Notes: a model not told the origin generated them from the sequence alone. DNA of 64,000 bases from an uncultured Treponema sp. (GCA_949299755.1 CASGBA010000002.1:345413-409412), one strand, 5' to 3'. Positions 1 to 8,706 are shown, counted from the stretch's first letter. Translations and numbers: made by a program.

Positions 1-1606
1 GAAGTACCCCCACACAGGCCAGAGGCAGAAAGGCGTTGGCACTTCTTCCGGGGATATTCTGTACAATAATGAAGCACAGGGCTGTCAGGGTTACGGCGAA
101 CATGAAAACCAGTGGAATCACGGTTTCCCAGGATTTCTTGCCGGAACGGACAACGTGGGAGGTTATGGCGAGAAGGGCCAGGGCTGCCAGAAGCTGGTTT
201 GCGGAACCGAAAATGGGCCATATCCGGGTATAACCGGCGATAAGCAGCACAACACCCAGACCGACAGTCAGGAAGGTGGCACCGTACATATTGGCGGCAA
301 AGCCGCGGATGGAGCCGGCGAAGGTTTTCTTGCTGTTCCCCGCCTCTTTCCCAGCCGGAGGGGCGGCGATTTCCTGCATGACATAACGGCCGATTCTGGT
401 GGCGGAGTCAAGGCTGGTCAGGGCAAAGGCGGAATATGCCAGGGTGATAAACACCTGCCCCAAGGATTCCGGGATGCCGAAGCTGCTCATAAACCAAGCC
501 ACACCATTGGCGAAAATCTGGGCAGGAGCCCCGGAAACCACTTCGGTTCCCTTGGAAAGATAGCCCACCACAATCAGGGCAATGATGGCGAGGACACCTT
601 CAACAAGCATACTTCCGTAGCCTATGAGCTTGGCATCGGGTTCTTCCTTTTCAAGCTGCTTGGACGTTGTGCCGGAGCTTACCAGAGAGTGGAAACCGGA
701 AATCGCGCCGCAGGCCACCGTAACAAAAAGGAATGGGAACAGGTACTGCCCGTTCACGTGGAAACCGATGAAAGGCGCCATTTCCACATCGGGACGGCGG
801 AGAACAAGCCCTATAAAGGCTCCTATTATCATGGCGTAAAGCAAAAAGGAACACAGATAATCCCGCGGCTGAAGAAGGAACCATACGGGAAGAATTGAAG
901 CGCATATTATGTAAATGACAAGAAGAACGCGCCAGCCGTTCACCCCCAGTTTGATGAAGGGAAAGAAATACCCGGCAACAATCGCCGCCGTCAGGAAAAT
1001 GATTCCCCCCAAGGTGGAAATCAACAGGGATGCATGGAGGCGGTTCCTGACCACGCCGAACCCGACGGCGAGGAAAATAAACAGCACGGAGGCTGTCCCG
1101 GCGCGGGCTCCGGTAAGGGAGTCGGGAAGCTCAGGATTAAAGGCAAAGGTCTGAGCGCAGATGTCTGTGAAAGCAGCCACAACAAGGGCGATTGTCAGCC
1201 ATGCATACCAGTTGAAAATCTTCTTGGCCCTGGAAGAAATATTCAGGTTTATTGTCTCCCCGATGCTTTTCCCGTCATTGCGCAGGGACGCGACCAAAGA
1301 GCCGAAATCATGGACACCGCCGAAAAAGGTGCATCCGATAAGAATCCACAAATACACCGGCACCCAGCCGAAAATAGCCGCAAGGATCGGGCCTGTTATC
1401 GGGCCGGCCCCGGCGATAGAAGAAAAATGATGCCCCATTACGATTTTTGCGTCGGTGGGCACAAAGTCACGGTTGTCGTTGAATCTGTTTGCAGGGGTAA
1501 TGTTATCCTTGGAAACGCCCCATTTTTTAGCCAGATATCCGCCGTACAACACGTAAGCCACAAAGAAAACCGCAAGACCGACAAAAAGCAAAACCAGCGA
1601 ATTCAT
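1..1606 (-). CDS. cstA: carbon starvation protein A (peptide transporter), 3' end cut by window edge
   Basis: Integral membrane protein of the CstA family, which imports peptides or pyruvate during carbon starvation. Translation from the ATG at 1606 gives an N-terminal membrane helix (MNSLVLLFVGLAVFFVAYVL), then the family-typical stretch NRFNDNRDFVPTDAKIVMGH and GHHFSSIAGAGPITGP, followed by many hydrophobic segments. An AGGAGG ribosome site lies just before the ATG. About 535 residues are present before the window ends, so the C-terminus is missing. The start codon overlaps the stop of the gene at 1603-2154 in an ATGA, so the two genes are probably translationally coupled. Identification is secure; the exact substrate is not visible from sequence. 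Confidence 0.93.
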   Translation of the reverse strand, partial: MNSLVLLFVGLAVFFVAYVLYGGYLAKKWGVSKDNITPANRFNDNRDFVPTDAKIVMGHHFSSIAGAGPITGPILAAIFGWVPVYLWILIGCTFFGGVHDFGSLVASLRNDGKSIGETINLNISSRAKKIFNWYAWLTIALVVAAFTDICAQTFAFNPELPDSLTGARAGTASVLFIFLAVGFGVVRNRLHASLLISTLGGIIFLTAAIVAGYFFPFIKLGVNGWRVLLVIYIICASILPVWFLLQPRDYLCSFLLYAMIIGAFIGLVLRRPDVEMAPFIGFHVNGQYLFPFLFVTVACGAISGFHSLVSSGTTSKQLEKEEPDAKLIGYGSMLVEGVLAIIALIVVGYLSKGTEVVSGAPAQIFANGVAWFMSSFGIPESLGQVFITLAYSAFALTSLDSATRIGRYVMQEIAAPPAGKEAGNSKKTFAGSIRGFAANMYGATFLTVGLGVVLLIAGYTRIWPIFGSANQLLAALALLAITSHVVRSGKKSWETVIPLVFMFAVTLTALCFIIVQNIPGRSANAFLPLACVGVL

Positions 1607-2154
1607 ACTTCCTCCTTTGTATTTATATCGTTGAATTGAAAAAGCTTTTTATACGAACGGGCTGCCGGGCTGAAGGTTAATTTAACGGCGCCGCCGGAAG
1701 AAACGGCGCTGAAATCCGCCAGAACCGACTTCACTTCGGAAAAACCGTGAAGCATGAAAAGATGGGATTTAGAATAACGGTATTTTTTTATCATGGAAAC
1801 AACGTCTTTCCTTTCTTCTTCCGAGAGGAAAGAGGAAACCGCGAAAATCCTCGTAATCACGGTGGATTTATGGTGCCGGGAAGGTTCCGCGATGGAGGCC
1901 AGTTTTTCCCGGCAAAAATCCATGGCGGCAGAAGCTTTGTCCCTGGAAAAGTCTTTTTCCGTGGTGAAAAGAAGTATTTCCCGGCTTTCACAAAAATCCA
2001 TTATCCTGGACTTTGTAAGCACAGTTTGATTCATCCTTGCGGAAAAATCCGCCTTGAAAGCAAATTGAGATCCGTCCCAGCAAATGTCATTTTGAATGTC
2101 AAAATAGCCGGACAGACGGTTTTTCAATATATCGGCAAACTGTCCCTCGTCCAT
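1603..2154 (-). CDS. conserved hypothetical protein coupled to cstA
   Basis: 183 residues from the ATG at 2154; a TTG nine bases upstream is an alternative start. The protein is soluble, mixed alpha/beta, with no signal peptide or membrane segment, and I recognise no catalytic motif. Visible stretches include WDGSQFAFKADFSARMNQT and a Lys/Arg-rich C-terminal half. Its stop overlaps the cstA start by four bases (ATGA), so it is the first gene of a two-gene operon with the transporter and may modulate it, but this is inferred only from position. No convincing Shine-Dalgarno sequence precedes the start. Confidence 0.7.
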   Translation of the reverse strand: MDEGQFADILKNRLSGYFDIQNDICWDGSQFAFKADFSARMNQTVLTKSRIMDFCESREILLFTTEKDFSRDKASAAMDFCREKLASIAEPSRHHKSTVITRIFAVSSFLSEEERKDVVSMIKKYRYSKSHLFMLHGFSEVKSVLADFSAVSSGGAVKLTFSPAARSYKKLFQFNDINTKEEV

Positions 2155-2239
2155 GGGAAGCAATATACAATATAACTAAAGTTTCTGCAATAATATTAAA
2201 GAGTTTGCCGGGAAAAACATTTTGGAGGAAAGCCGGCCG

Positions 2240-4162
2240 CTATCTGAATGCTATCAGGAAACCCTTTTCCGGGGGAACCGTAAGGAACAGGCGGCCGTCC
2301 CGTACCTCCGCTTTAAGAGGAGAACCTAGGGCGTCCGCGAGAGGAACCTTCATGGCGGCGAACCGGGCCCCGAAGGCTTTCAGGGGCAGGTTTATCTCCC
2401 GGGGTTCCGGGTCAGCGGAGCACACGGAAAACCATAACTCGGAGGGCGTAAACCGGGCGAAAGCGAAAACATAGCCGGAATCCCAGACAACCTTGAAGCC
2501 GCCGTCAGAAAAAGCCTCGGAGGAGGTTTTAATCCCCGCCAGTGTGGAATAAAGCTTCCATACAGCGGAATCCTCAAAGCCGCTGTTCCAAGGCATGGGA
2601 TAGCGGCAGCCTTCGTTTGAGCCCAGCCGTCCGGCTATGCCGGCTTCATCCCCGTAATATACATTGCAACATCCGGGAAGGGTGAAAAGGAGGATTACGG
2701 CTCCCCGGTACATTTCCGGGGAAACATCGGGGTTGTTATGCAAGCGCGGGGTATCGTGGCTGTCAAGCAGGTTGAACTGCACTTGCCGGACGGCGAAGGG
2801 AAGTTTAGACAGATTTTCCATTATCCGGCAGGAAAGATCCCGGGCTGTCATTTTGTAACTTGAAAAACACAACTCCTCAGTGCGGCCGTTAAACAAATCC
2901 GGCTCACCGCAAAACTGGCGGATGGGACGGGCACTCCCGAAATAATTCATCTGGGAATCCCATTCATCCCCGTTAAGGTATTCGGAACAATCAGTCCAAT
3001 CCTCCGCAAGAATATAAGCCTGGGGATTGACATCCTTTATGCTGCGCCGGATTTCCGGCCACACCTGGTGGTGGAGCTGAATCCAGTCGTTTCTGGCCAT
3101 TGTATCAGCCACGTCAAACCGCCATCCGTCGGCACAGAAGGGAGGCAGGAGCCACTTTTTTACCAGGGAATCCGGGGCAAGATAAAGCCTGTCCCGGAGT
3201 GCCGGGGAAGTATAATTAAGGGTTGGCAGGGTTTGGACTCCGGCCCAGGCTTTATAAGTATTATCCTCATTGAAAAAATAATAACTGCGCTCCGGGGCTC
3301 CGGGGTTGTTGTATGCCCCCTCATTTTTCGGGAAAAAGGTTCCGTCCCGGTTGAACCAACGGTTTGCTATCCCCGTGTGGTTTATGGAAACATCCAGAAT
3401 AACCCGTATACCGAAAGCATGGGCTTTCTCCATTAAATCCGCGAAGGCCTTGTCCCCTCCGAAATGGGGATCAACCTGAAAATAGTCAAGACAATCATAT
3501 TTATGCACTGTTGCCGCATAAAAAATGGGATTGAGGTATAACGCTGTCACCCCAAGTTTTTTCAGATAGGGAATTTTTTGGGAAACACCTTCCAAGTCGC
3601 CGCCGTAAAAGTCAAGACAGCGGGCTTTTTCGTATTCCTCGGGAACCGCATTCCAGTCGGTGATCCGTTTGGCGGGGGAACCGTCAAAAACATACTCTCC
3701 GTCCCGGACATCGTTATCAGGATTACCGTTGCAGAAACGTTCCGGGAAAATCTGGTAAAAAACAGCGTTCTTTACCCAGGAGGGCTGGAGATAATCCGTC
3801 AAAAGACGGAAATCCCGGCTTTCATCCTGAATGTAAGTGGTTATTCCACCTTCAGTATAATAGTAGATACAATCCTCTGAAACTATGTAAAACTGGTACC
3901 TGAGCTCATTTTCAAAAACATGAATATCAGCCTCAAAACGAACCATCCCATCGGAACGGCCGGACGGATTCATCCTGATTTTTTCCTCTACGCCGTTCTT
4001 TTTTGCCCGCAGAAAAACCGCCCGGACCGGGGCATCCTCTGCCATACGGATAGAGACTGTCACTTTTTCACCCTTCGCAGGGAGGGGATTGCTGACAAAA
4101 AAACGGGAACCGTCACTGTAGACACTTTCAAGCCAAGGGGCTTTAAGATATTCATTATTCAT
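2240..4162 (-). CDS. GH13 alpha-glycosidase (neopullulanase / cyclomaltodextrinase type)
   Basis: 640-residue enzyme predicted to hydrolyse alpha-1,4 (and possibly alpha-1,6) linkages in maltodextrins or cyclodextrins. Residues about 1-125 form an N-terminal beta domain of the CBM34 type. A (beta/alpha)8 barrel follows with the four GH13 regions: DVSINH (257-262), GWRFDVAD with nucleophile Asp350, ILAEDW with acid/base Glu387, and LLDSHDTPR with Asp470. A C-terminal beta domain ends the protein. There is no signal peptide, so it acts in the cytoplasm, as usual for this subgroup. It is divergent from the tRNA and lrp genes, stands alone, and has no clear Shine-Dalgarno sequence before its ATG. 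Exact specificity among neopullulanase, cyclomaltodextrinase and maltogenic amylase cannot be told. Confidence 0.92.
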   Translation of the reverse strand: MNNEYLKAPWLESVYSDGSRFFVSNPLPAKGEKVTVSIRMAEDAPVRAVFLRAKKNGVEEKIRMNPSGRSDGMVRFEADIHVFENELRYQFYIVSEDCIYYYTEGGITTYIQDESRDFRLLTDYLQPSWVKNAVFYQIFPERFCNGNPDNDVRDGEYVFDGSPAKRITDWNAVPEEYEKARCLDFYGGDLEGVSQKIPYLKKLGVTALYLNPIFYAATVHKYDCLDYFQVDPHFGGDKAFADLMEKAHAFGIRVILDVSINHTGIANRWFNRDGTFFPKNEGAYNNPGAPERSYYFFNEDNTYKAWAGVQTLPTLNYTSPALRDRLYLAPDSLVKKWLLPPFCADGWRFDVADTMARNDWIQLHHQVWPEIRRSIKDVNPQAYILAEDWTDCSEYLNGDEWDSQMNYFGSARPIRQFCGEPDLFNGRTEELCFSSYKMTARDLSCRIMENLSKLPFAVRQVQFNLLDSHDTPRLHNNPDVSPEMYRGAVILLFTLPGCCNVYYGDEAGIAGRLGSNEGCRYPMPWNSGFEDSAVWKLYSTLAGIKTSSEAFSDGGFKVVWDSGYVFAFARFTPSELWFSVCSADPEPREINLPLKAFGARFAAMKVPLADALGSPLKAEVRDGRLFLTVPPEKGFLIAFR

Positions 4163-4221
4163 AGGGAAAATTTACCATAAAAAGAAAAGATAAAAAAGTG
4201 CAAAAAAAACTTGAAAAAAAA

Positions 4222-4291
4222 GCGGCTAAGCGGAGTCGAACCGCCCTATCAACCTTGGGAAGGTCGTGTAATACCGATATACGATAGCCGC
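4222..4291 (-). tRNA. tRNA-Gly (anticodon CCC)
   Basis: Read on the minus strand, the 70 bases fold into a cloverleaf: acceptor arms GCGGCTA and TAGCCGC, a short D arm with the GG pair in its loop, an anticodon stem CGACC/GGTTG enclosing TTCCCAA (anticodon CCC), and a T arm with loop TTCGACT. No CCA is encoded; the 3' end runs directly into a T-rich stretch (seven T) that can act as terminator. The gene sits between the glycosidase and the lrp gene, and the prophage did not use it as attachment site. Confidence 0.9.
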
Positions 4292-4388
4292 AGGATTTTT
4301 TTATTGTAACCGAAAAAAATATTTTTTGCAAGAAGACTTTGAAAAGGTGAAAACCGGGAATCCGCCGGCTTTGCCTGTCTTATCCAGC

Positions 4389-4417
4389 TTTACCGCCGGG
4401 GTTTTTTATGCTATGCT
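4389..4417 (+). promoter_or_regulatory. putative sigma-70 promoter of the lrp-aminotransferase operon
   Basis: TTTACC (4389-4394), a 17-base spacer, then TATGCT (4412-4417) preceded by TGC. It lies 27 bases upstream of the regulator ATG at 4445. The fit to consensus is moderate. Confidence 0.45.
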
Positions 4418-4444
4418 CGGATAACGATTGTTTACGGGGGAAAT

Positions 4445-4930
4445 ATGCAGGAAATTATAGATCTTTTGCAGAATGACGCGCGGCTTTCACCGGAAGATAT
4501 AGCCACAATGATAAAGAAACCTGTTGAAGAAGTAAAAGCGGTTATCGAAAAACTCGAAAAAGACGGGGTTATCCTCAAATATACGGCTGTTGTCAATCAG
4601 GCGAAAATAGAAGCTGAAAAGGGAATTGTACAGGCTGTCATAGAGATACAATGCGCACCAGAAAGGGAAAGAGGTTTTGATTCCCTGGCGGAACGTATTT
4701 ACCGGTTTCCCCAGGTTAAATCCCTGTATCTTATGTCCGGAGGGTATGACCTTCAGGTTATTGTAGAAGGAAGCTCTCTTCAGGATGTGGCGTATTTCGT
4801 CTCAGGGAAGCTGGCTTCACTGAACGGTGTTAAAAGCACGAAAACCCATTTTGTACTCAAAACCTACAAGGAAAACGACATCGTTTATGTGGACGGAAAG
4901 AAGGACAGCCGCGAAGGGGTGACCGCATGA
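4445..4930 (+). CDS. Lrp/AsnC family transcriptional regulator
   Basis: 161 residues: an N-terminal helix-turn-helix (about 1-60, with LLQNDARLSPEDIATMIKKP) and a C-terminal RAM/AsnC ligand-binding domain (about 75-150, with VKSLYLMSGGYDLQVIVEG). Proteins of this family bind amino acids and form octamers that control amino-acid metabolism genes. The stop overlaps the start of the aminotransferase in an ATGA, so the regulator and enzyme are coupled and the regulator probably controls its own operon in response to the enzyme's amino-acid substrate. The ATG follows a G-rich ribosome site. Confidence 0.92.
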   Translation: MQEIIDLLQNDARLSPEDIATMIKKPVEEVKAVIEKLEKDGVILKYTAVVNQAKIEAEKGIVQAVIEIQCAPERERGFDSLAERIYRFPQVKSLYLMSGGYDLQVIVEGSSLQDVAYFVSGKLASLNGVKSTKTHFVLKTYKENDIVYVDGKKDSREGVTA

Positions 4931-6096
4931 CGGGCGGACGTTTTTCTGCGAAAATGACGGCGATACCTCCGTCTCCTATACGTAAATTCTTTGACCTGAT
5001 TATTGGACGGGATGACATTGTTTCCCTGGGGGTGGGAGAACCGGACTTCCCTACCCCTTGGTGCATGAGGGAAGAGGCTTACTATCATCTGGAACAGGGT
5101 CACACCTCCTACACCTCAAACTGGGGGTTGCTTGAGTTACGTTCCGCCGTGGCGGATTATCTTAAACGCTATGACATGGATTACAATCCGGAGAAGGAAA
5201 TCCTTATCACCGTGGGTGTTTCCGAGGCGATAGACAGCGTTTTGAGGACAATACTGAATCCAGGCGATGAAATTATAGTGGCGGAACCATGCTACGTATC
5301 TTACCAGCCGCTGGCCGAATTATGCGGTGCCAAGCTTGTGCGGCTCGACACATCCAAAGACGGATTCATCCCCACAGCGGAAAGAATACGGGAAAAACTT
5401 TCACCGGCGACAAAGGTGCTGATGATTTGTTCCCCCAGCAATCCCACAGGAAGAATGATACCTGCGGATGAGTTGGAAAAGATTGCGGCCCTTGTCCGGG
5501 AAAACAACCTTTGGGTTCTCTCTGATGAAGTATACTGCGAGCTTGTATATGACGGGAGGAAGCACGTTTCCATAGGTTCTTTCCCCGGCATGAAAGAGCA
5601 TGCGGTAATTCTTAACGGTTTCTCCAAAGCTTTTGCCATGACAGGCTGGAGGATAGGCTTTGTCGCAGGCGACAGGGAACTGGTGGAACAAATGCACAAA
5701 CTACACCAGTATTCAACAATATGCGCCCCCATAATGAGCCAATACGCCGCCCTGGAAGGACTACGGCATGGATTCAATGAAGTTGAGAAAATGCGGGTTT
5801 CATACCAGCAACGGCGTAATCTGATGATGAAAAGTTTTGAAGAAATGGGACTGCCTGTCACAGAACCGGAAGGGGCTTTTTATATTTTCCCGGACATACG
5901 TGGGACGGGATTGTCATCAGAAAAATTCGCCGAAAAATTGATAAAGGAACATAAGGTGGCCGTTGTTCCAGGCACCGCTTTCGGAGCCTGCGGTGAAGGT
6001 TTTGTCCGATGTTGCTATGCAACGGAAATCGGAAAACTTAAAGAAGCCCTGCGCCGGATGGCTTTAATGCTGGAAGGAAAGCCATCGGACGTTTAG
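4927..6096 (+). CDS. class I/II pyridoxal-phosphate aminotransferase
   Basis: 389-residue fold-type I aminotransferase. Visible motifs are GVGEPDFPTP near 36-45, the SPSNPTGR segment with Asn171, SDEVYCELVY with Asp200 and Tyr203, and the PLP lysine in LNGFSKAFAMTGWRIG (Lys234). A C-terminal FVRCCYATE carries the conserved carboxylate-binding arginine. The enzyme transfers amino groups between an amino acid and a 2-oxo acid in the cytoplasm; the length is normal. Its ATG overlaps the stop of the Lrp-type regulator, so the regulator probably adjusts its expression. The substrate (aspartate, aromatic or branched) cannot be assigned from motifs alone. Confidence 0.92.
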   Translation: MTGGRFSAKMTAIPPSPIRKFFDLIIGRDDIVSLGVGEPDFPTPWCMREEAYYHLEQGHTSYTSNWGLLELRSAVADYLKRYDMDYNPEKEILITVGVSEAIDSVLRTILNPGDEIIVAEPCYVSYQPLAELCGAKLVRLDTSKDGFIPTAERIREKLSPATKVLMICSPSNPTGRMIPADELEKIAALVRENNLWVLSDEVYCELVYDGRKHVSIGSFPGMKEHAVILNGFSKAFAMTGWRIGFVAGDRELVEQMHKLHQYSTICAPIMSQYAALEGLRHGFNEVEKMRVSYQQRRNLMMKSFEEMGLPVTEPEGAFYIFPDIRGTGLSSEKFAEKLIKEHKVAVVPGTAFGACGEGFVRCCYATEIGKLKEALRRMALMLEGKPSDV

Positions 6097-6229
6097 CCCG
6101 AATACACATGAAGCATGGCTACACATAAATATTCCAGGACACAAATGGCCGGATCAAAAGTTTTCCGGTATTATTTGGCATACATAACAAAATTCTGCGA
6201 TTTTTAATTTCCACATAACATTATTTCTA

Positions 6230-6275
6230 CTATGTAACATAGCGACAAACCAAATATGTTACATGAAACATATTT
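6230..6275. promoter_or_regulatory. two palindromes in the 6097-6352 intergenic region
   Basis: Within the 256-base gap before the split host gene are CTATGTAACATAG (6230-6242) and a second inverted repeat with 9-base arms AAATATGTT/AACATATTT (6252-6275). Both centre on ATGTTACAT-like sequence and lie upstream of the promoter at 6298-6325, so they may be operators for one regulator. Nothing else is seen in this gap. Confidence 0.4.
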
Positions 6276-6297
6276 CATGCTTATTGCATTAAATTAG

Positions 6298-6325
6298 TTG
6301 ACAAACAGGGTGGGTAGGGTATAAT
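6298..6325 (+). promoter_or_regulatory. sigma-70 promoter of the host gene split by the prophage
   Basis: TTGACA (6298-6303), a 16-base spacer and a perfect TATAAT (6320-6325), followed by an AAGGAGG ribosome site and the ATG at 6353. Because the gene is interrupted, this promoter now reads into the left end of the prophage and could feed the transposase gene. Confidence 0.7.
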
Positions 6326-6352
6326 TATAACATAAATCATAAGGAGGCTGCG

Positions 6353-6615
6353 ATGGCAGACACAAAATCCGGTATTGTGTTATCGGAAGGAGAAACACTG
6401 GTAATGGAATTGGAAGCGGAACTGTGGGCGGAGAGCTCAAATCCTATTGCCCAGGCATTGGGAACAATCCGCCGGGTAATTGCAATGATCTTTGGGTTCC
6501 GGTGCAAAGGATTCGTTGTTATCACTAACAAACGGGTTGTGGAAGTTTACAATGAAATTTCCTGCTATGTTTTCAATACAGCCCGCCGGGTGAAATACCT
6601 GTTGCCCAGCAGTAT
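6353..6615 (+). pseudogene. 5' part of host PH-like domain gene, split by prophage insertion
   Basis: Codes for MADTKSGIVLSEGETLVMEL and on to VKYLLPSS, where host sequence stops. The open frame continues only a few codons into prophage DNA. The rest of the protein resumes at 47902 in the same frame (IKEVGYNKTATCGFFCPAYH). Joined through the 17-bp repeat the protein is about 145 residues, with a central hydrophobic patch (RRVIAMIFGF) and the pattern KGFVVITNKRVVEV, resembling bacterial PH-like membrane-associated proteins of unknown role. Promoter and ribosome site are intact. Excision would restore the gene. Confidence 0.85.
6599..6615. repeat. left direct repeat flanking the prophage (target duplication)
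   Basis: CTGTTGCCCAGCAGTAT, identical to 47885-47901. The last T can be counted as the first base of the element, which leaves a 16-bp duplication. The repeat lies inside a coding region, with the frame kept on both sides (codons L-L-P-S-S). Confidence 0.9.
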
Positions 6616-6643
6616 GTCAATAGTTTTTTGTTAATGTCATAGC
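6615..6643. repeat. left terminal inverted repeat of the prophage
   Basis: Begins TGTCAATAG and contains GTTAATGTCAT at 6630-6640 followed by AGC. The right end carries the same 11-base block in inverted orientation at 47860-47870 followed by AAGC, at almost the same distance from the tip (15 versus 14 bases). Ends of TG...CA type are typical of DDE recombinases. Confidence 0.75.
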
Positions 6644-6716
6644 TTTTTTCTTCATTTTTTTCAAAAAACCTCTTTTTTGTGTTCTTTCCATCCTTCTTTT
6701 TTCCGATAACATTCCA

Positions 6717-7925
6717 ATGACAAAGACTTGCGCCAAGAAAAAATATATCCCCCTTGCCTGTTCCGGTAAGATTTCCATCCGCATATGCGCAGAGAAAACG
6801 GGTCTGAGTATGCGGCAGGTGTGCCGTCTCAAGGCGGCATGGCGGAAAAGGGGCGACAGTGCATTCATAAACGGGCACAAGGGAATGCGCCCGAAAAACC
6901 TGCTTTTCACAAAAGAAGTCAGGCGTAATATCGTGAATGCATATTACAGGCTGTGGCGCGGCTCCCCTTTCGCCTGCTTCCATGACTTCCTTCTTGCAAC
7001 GGGATGGCGTATTTCCTATACGACGCTTTCAAAAGTCATGCGCGGCGCGGGCGTTGTGTCCCCAAGGCAGCACAAAAACAGGCGGCGGAAGCACCCGCGC
7101 AGGAAAGAACGCGCGCGTACCGGGGAACTTGTCCACGACTGGTTCCTTGACGGGAGCCGGTACACGATACACGGCGCCGTTGACGACGCAACCCACCGGA
7201 TACTGGGATTATGGATGTGCAGGAACGAGTGCCGCCTCGGGTACAACGAAGTCATGCGCCAGATTTTGACGCAGTACGGTGTACCGAAGGCGTGCTATAC
7301 CGACCGGCACGCCTCCTTTGTTTCGCACACGCGCAAAAAGGGGAAGACAACGGAAGAGCTTGTGGACTACAACAGGCAGAGCATGACGCACTGGAACGGG
7401 CTTTTCCGGATCCTGGGAATGGAATCCATCCTTGCACTTTCGCCGCAGGGAAAAGGGCGAATAGAAAGGCTGTGGCAGACGCTTCAGGGACGTCTCCCGT
7501 TCATTTTCCGCTATAAAGGGATAAGGACACCGGAAAAGGCAAACGCCTTTTTTACCGCGTTCATCGCCGCATTCAATGCCCGTTTTGCCGTAAGCCCGCA
7601 GGACCGGCGCACGGCGTTTTCCCCCGTACCGGCAGGGATAAACCTTGCACACCTCCTTTCCGTAAAGGTGCGGCGCAGGACAGGGGAAAACGGGCTGTTT
7701 ATGTTCCACGGCTACACTTTCCGCCTGTGCGCGGAACGCCCGGCATTCAGGGACTTCACGCTCTGCCTTTCGGAACAGTCCGGGATATTTGCGCTTTCAG
7801 GCGGGAAGTATTACCCGGTAAGGCTTGCGGACATGCTCGGAAGCGGGGCGGATTCCATGCCGGAAGTAGAAAAGGACCTTGTCCGCCGCTACCTGCTTGC
7901 GGACATTCACCGGGCGGCGGGCTGA
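6717..7925 (+). CDS. DDE transposase of ISNCY/IS1202 type, probable phage integrase
   Basis: 402 residues. An N-terminal helix-turn-helix region (about 10-60, with TGLSMRQVCRLKAAW) and a second one (about 65-115) precede an integrase-core catalytic domain. The proposed acidic triad is Asp145 (DWFLDGSRY), Asp196 (CYTDRHASF) and Glu250 (GKGRIERLWQTLQGRL), a pattern I associate with ISNCY/IS1202-group transposases. It is the only recombinase in the prophage and lies 100 bases from the left terminus. Its 3' end overlaps the convergent o-spanin gene by 19 bases, so it is not part of a separately inserted IS. No Shine-Dalgarno sequence precedes the ATG and the upstream region is T-rich. It probably integrates the phage and may replicate it by transposition. 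Confidence 0.85.
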   Translation: MTKTCAKKKYIPLACSGKISIRICAEKTGLSMRQVCRLKAAWRKRGDSAFINGHKGMRPKNLLFTKEVRRNIVNAYYRLWRGSPFACFHDFLLATGWRISYTTLSKVMRGAGVVSPRQHKNRRRKHPRRKERARTGELVHDWFLDGSRYTIHGAVDDATHRILGLWMCRNECRLGYNEVMRQILTQYGVPKACYTDRHASFVSHTRKKGKTTEELVDYNRQSMTHWNGLFRILGMESILALSPQGKGRIERLWQTLQGRLPFIFRYKGIRTPEKANAFFTAFIAAFNARFAVSPQDRRTAFSPVPAGINLAHLLSVKVRRRTGENGLFMFHGYTFRLCAERPAFRDFTLCLSEQSGIFALSGGKYYPVRLADMLGSGADSMPEVEKDLVRRYLLADIHRAAG

Positions 7926-8173
7926 AGCGCACCCACGGCAGCCTCCACCCCCTCTATGTAAAGGACAAGCTGCGCCCAATACCCCCACGGCACGACAACC
8001 GCGGAGACGTTCCCGTTCCCGTCCTCCACCGCCCGGATGTCCCATCCCTCCGGGTCAGGGACGGAAGGGAAGTAGACGTCAGTCCCCGCGCTTCCGCTTG
8101 CCGGAGAGCTTGTGCAGCAGGGCGACAGAATCGTCAAAACTGCCGCCAGCAACACCCATAACAGCCTCTTCAT
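7907..8173 (-). CDS. outer-membrane spanin subunit (Rz1-like lipoprotein)
   Basis: 88 residues from the ATG at 8173, preceded by GGGGAAG. The N-terminus is a lipoprotein signal, MKRLLWVLLAAVLTILSPCC, with a Cys after a short apolar stretch; the mature part is small. The gene overlaps the i-spanin gene (8079-8357) by 95 bases in another frame, the classic Rz/Rz1 arrangement in which an inner-membrane coiled coil and an outer-membrane lipoprotein meet to fuse the membranes at lysis. The assignment rests on position, nesting and lipobox, not on sequence homology, which is normal for this fast-evolving family. Confidence 0.65.
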   Translation of the reverse strand: MKRLLWVLLAAVLTILSPCCTSSPASGSAGTDVYFPSVPDPEGWDIRAVEDGNGNVSAVVVPWGYWAQLVLYIEGVEAAVGALQPAAR

Positions 8174-8357
8174 TTTCCCGCTTCCCCTCACTGTACGCAC
8201 CTGCGGCCTGTTCCGCCGCGTCCCTTTCCGCTTCCGTCCGGCGGAGTTCGCCTTCCAGCCTTTTCCTTTTTTCCCGCCCCAGCAGGACGGCAAGGACGGC
8301 GGCAGCGGCGCCGAAAACACCGGCAGCCGCCGCACTGACTTTAGACCAAAAGCTCAT
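8079..8357 (-). CDS. inner-membrane spanin subunit (Rz-like)
   Basis: 92 residues from the ATG at 8357 (MSFWSKVSAAAAGVFGAAAA). One N-terminal membrane helix is followed by a charged coiled coil (GREKRKRLEGELRRTEAERD), ending in KLSGKRKRGD. This is the layout of Rz i-spanins. Its start overlaps the holin stop by 17 bases, and it contains the beginning of the o-spanin gene. It acts in the last step of host lysis, disrupting the outer membrane. Confidence 0.65.
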   Translation of the reverse strand: MSFWSKVSAAAAGVFGAAAAVLAVLLGREKRKRLEGELRRTEAERDAAEQAAGAYSEGKRENEEAVMGVAGGSFDDSVALLHKLSGKRKRGD

Positions 8358-8694
8358 CCTGCGTTTCTTTTTCCTTCTTCTTGTAGAGGAATTTCCAGAT
8401 AAAAGCATTGTAGAAGAAACCGGAAAACCCCATGATGACAAAAAGATAAAACGGCGCTTCCTTTGGCTCGACAAACTCCGCAAGGACAAGCGCAAGGGAA
8501 AGCACTGCACACCAGAAAAGGCTCATCCATATTTTCTTGGAATCGAAAATCTTAATTTCTTTCCCGGCCTTCTTCTCCATGGCTTTCTCCAGCTTGATCA
8601 GGAACCTGTCCGTCAGGTAGACAAGCACGATAACCGCAACCGTGGCGACAACCACGGCCGCCGGAAGCATTCCTGCAATCTGTGTAAAATCCAT
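8341..8694 (-). CDS. putative holin, three membrane segments
   Basis: 117 residues from the third of three consecutive ATG codons; GGAGG stands six bases before it. Hydrophobic segments lie at about 8-27 (PAAVVVATVAVIVLVYL), 56-74 (SLFWCAVLSLALVLAEF) and 80-100 (YLFVIMGFSGFFYNAFIW), with a Lys-rich tail (KFLYKKKEKE). Size, topology and place between endolysin and spanins fit a class I-like holin, which forms lesions in the inner membrane to release the endolysin. No sequence family is recognised. The neighbour at 9143-9466 is the alternative holin candidate. Confidence 0.55.
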   Translation of the reverse strand: MDFTQIAGMLPAAVVVATVAVIVLVYLTDRFLIKLEKAMEKKAGKEIKIFDSKKIWMSLFWCAVLSLALVLAEFVEPKEAPFYLFVIMGFSGFFYNAFIWKFLYKKKEKETQDELLV

Positions 8695-8706
8695 CATCAT
8701 CCTCCA

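Noticed and set aside
4222..4291. tRNA-Gly as phage attachment site
   Set aside because: The flanking repeats of the prophage lie in a protein gene 2.3 kb away and show no match to the tRNA.
6717..7925. Transposase considered as an ordinary IS inserted in the prophage end
   Set aside because: No IS-type inverted repeats or target duplication bracket the gene; its 3' end overlaps the o-spanin gene, and the only matching inverted ends are those of the whole prophage.
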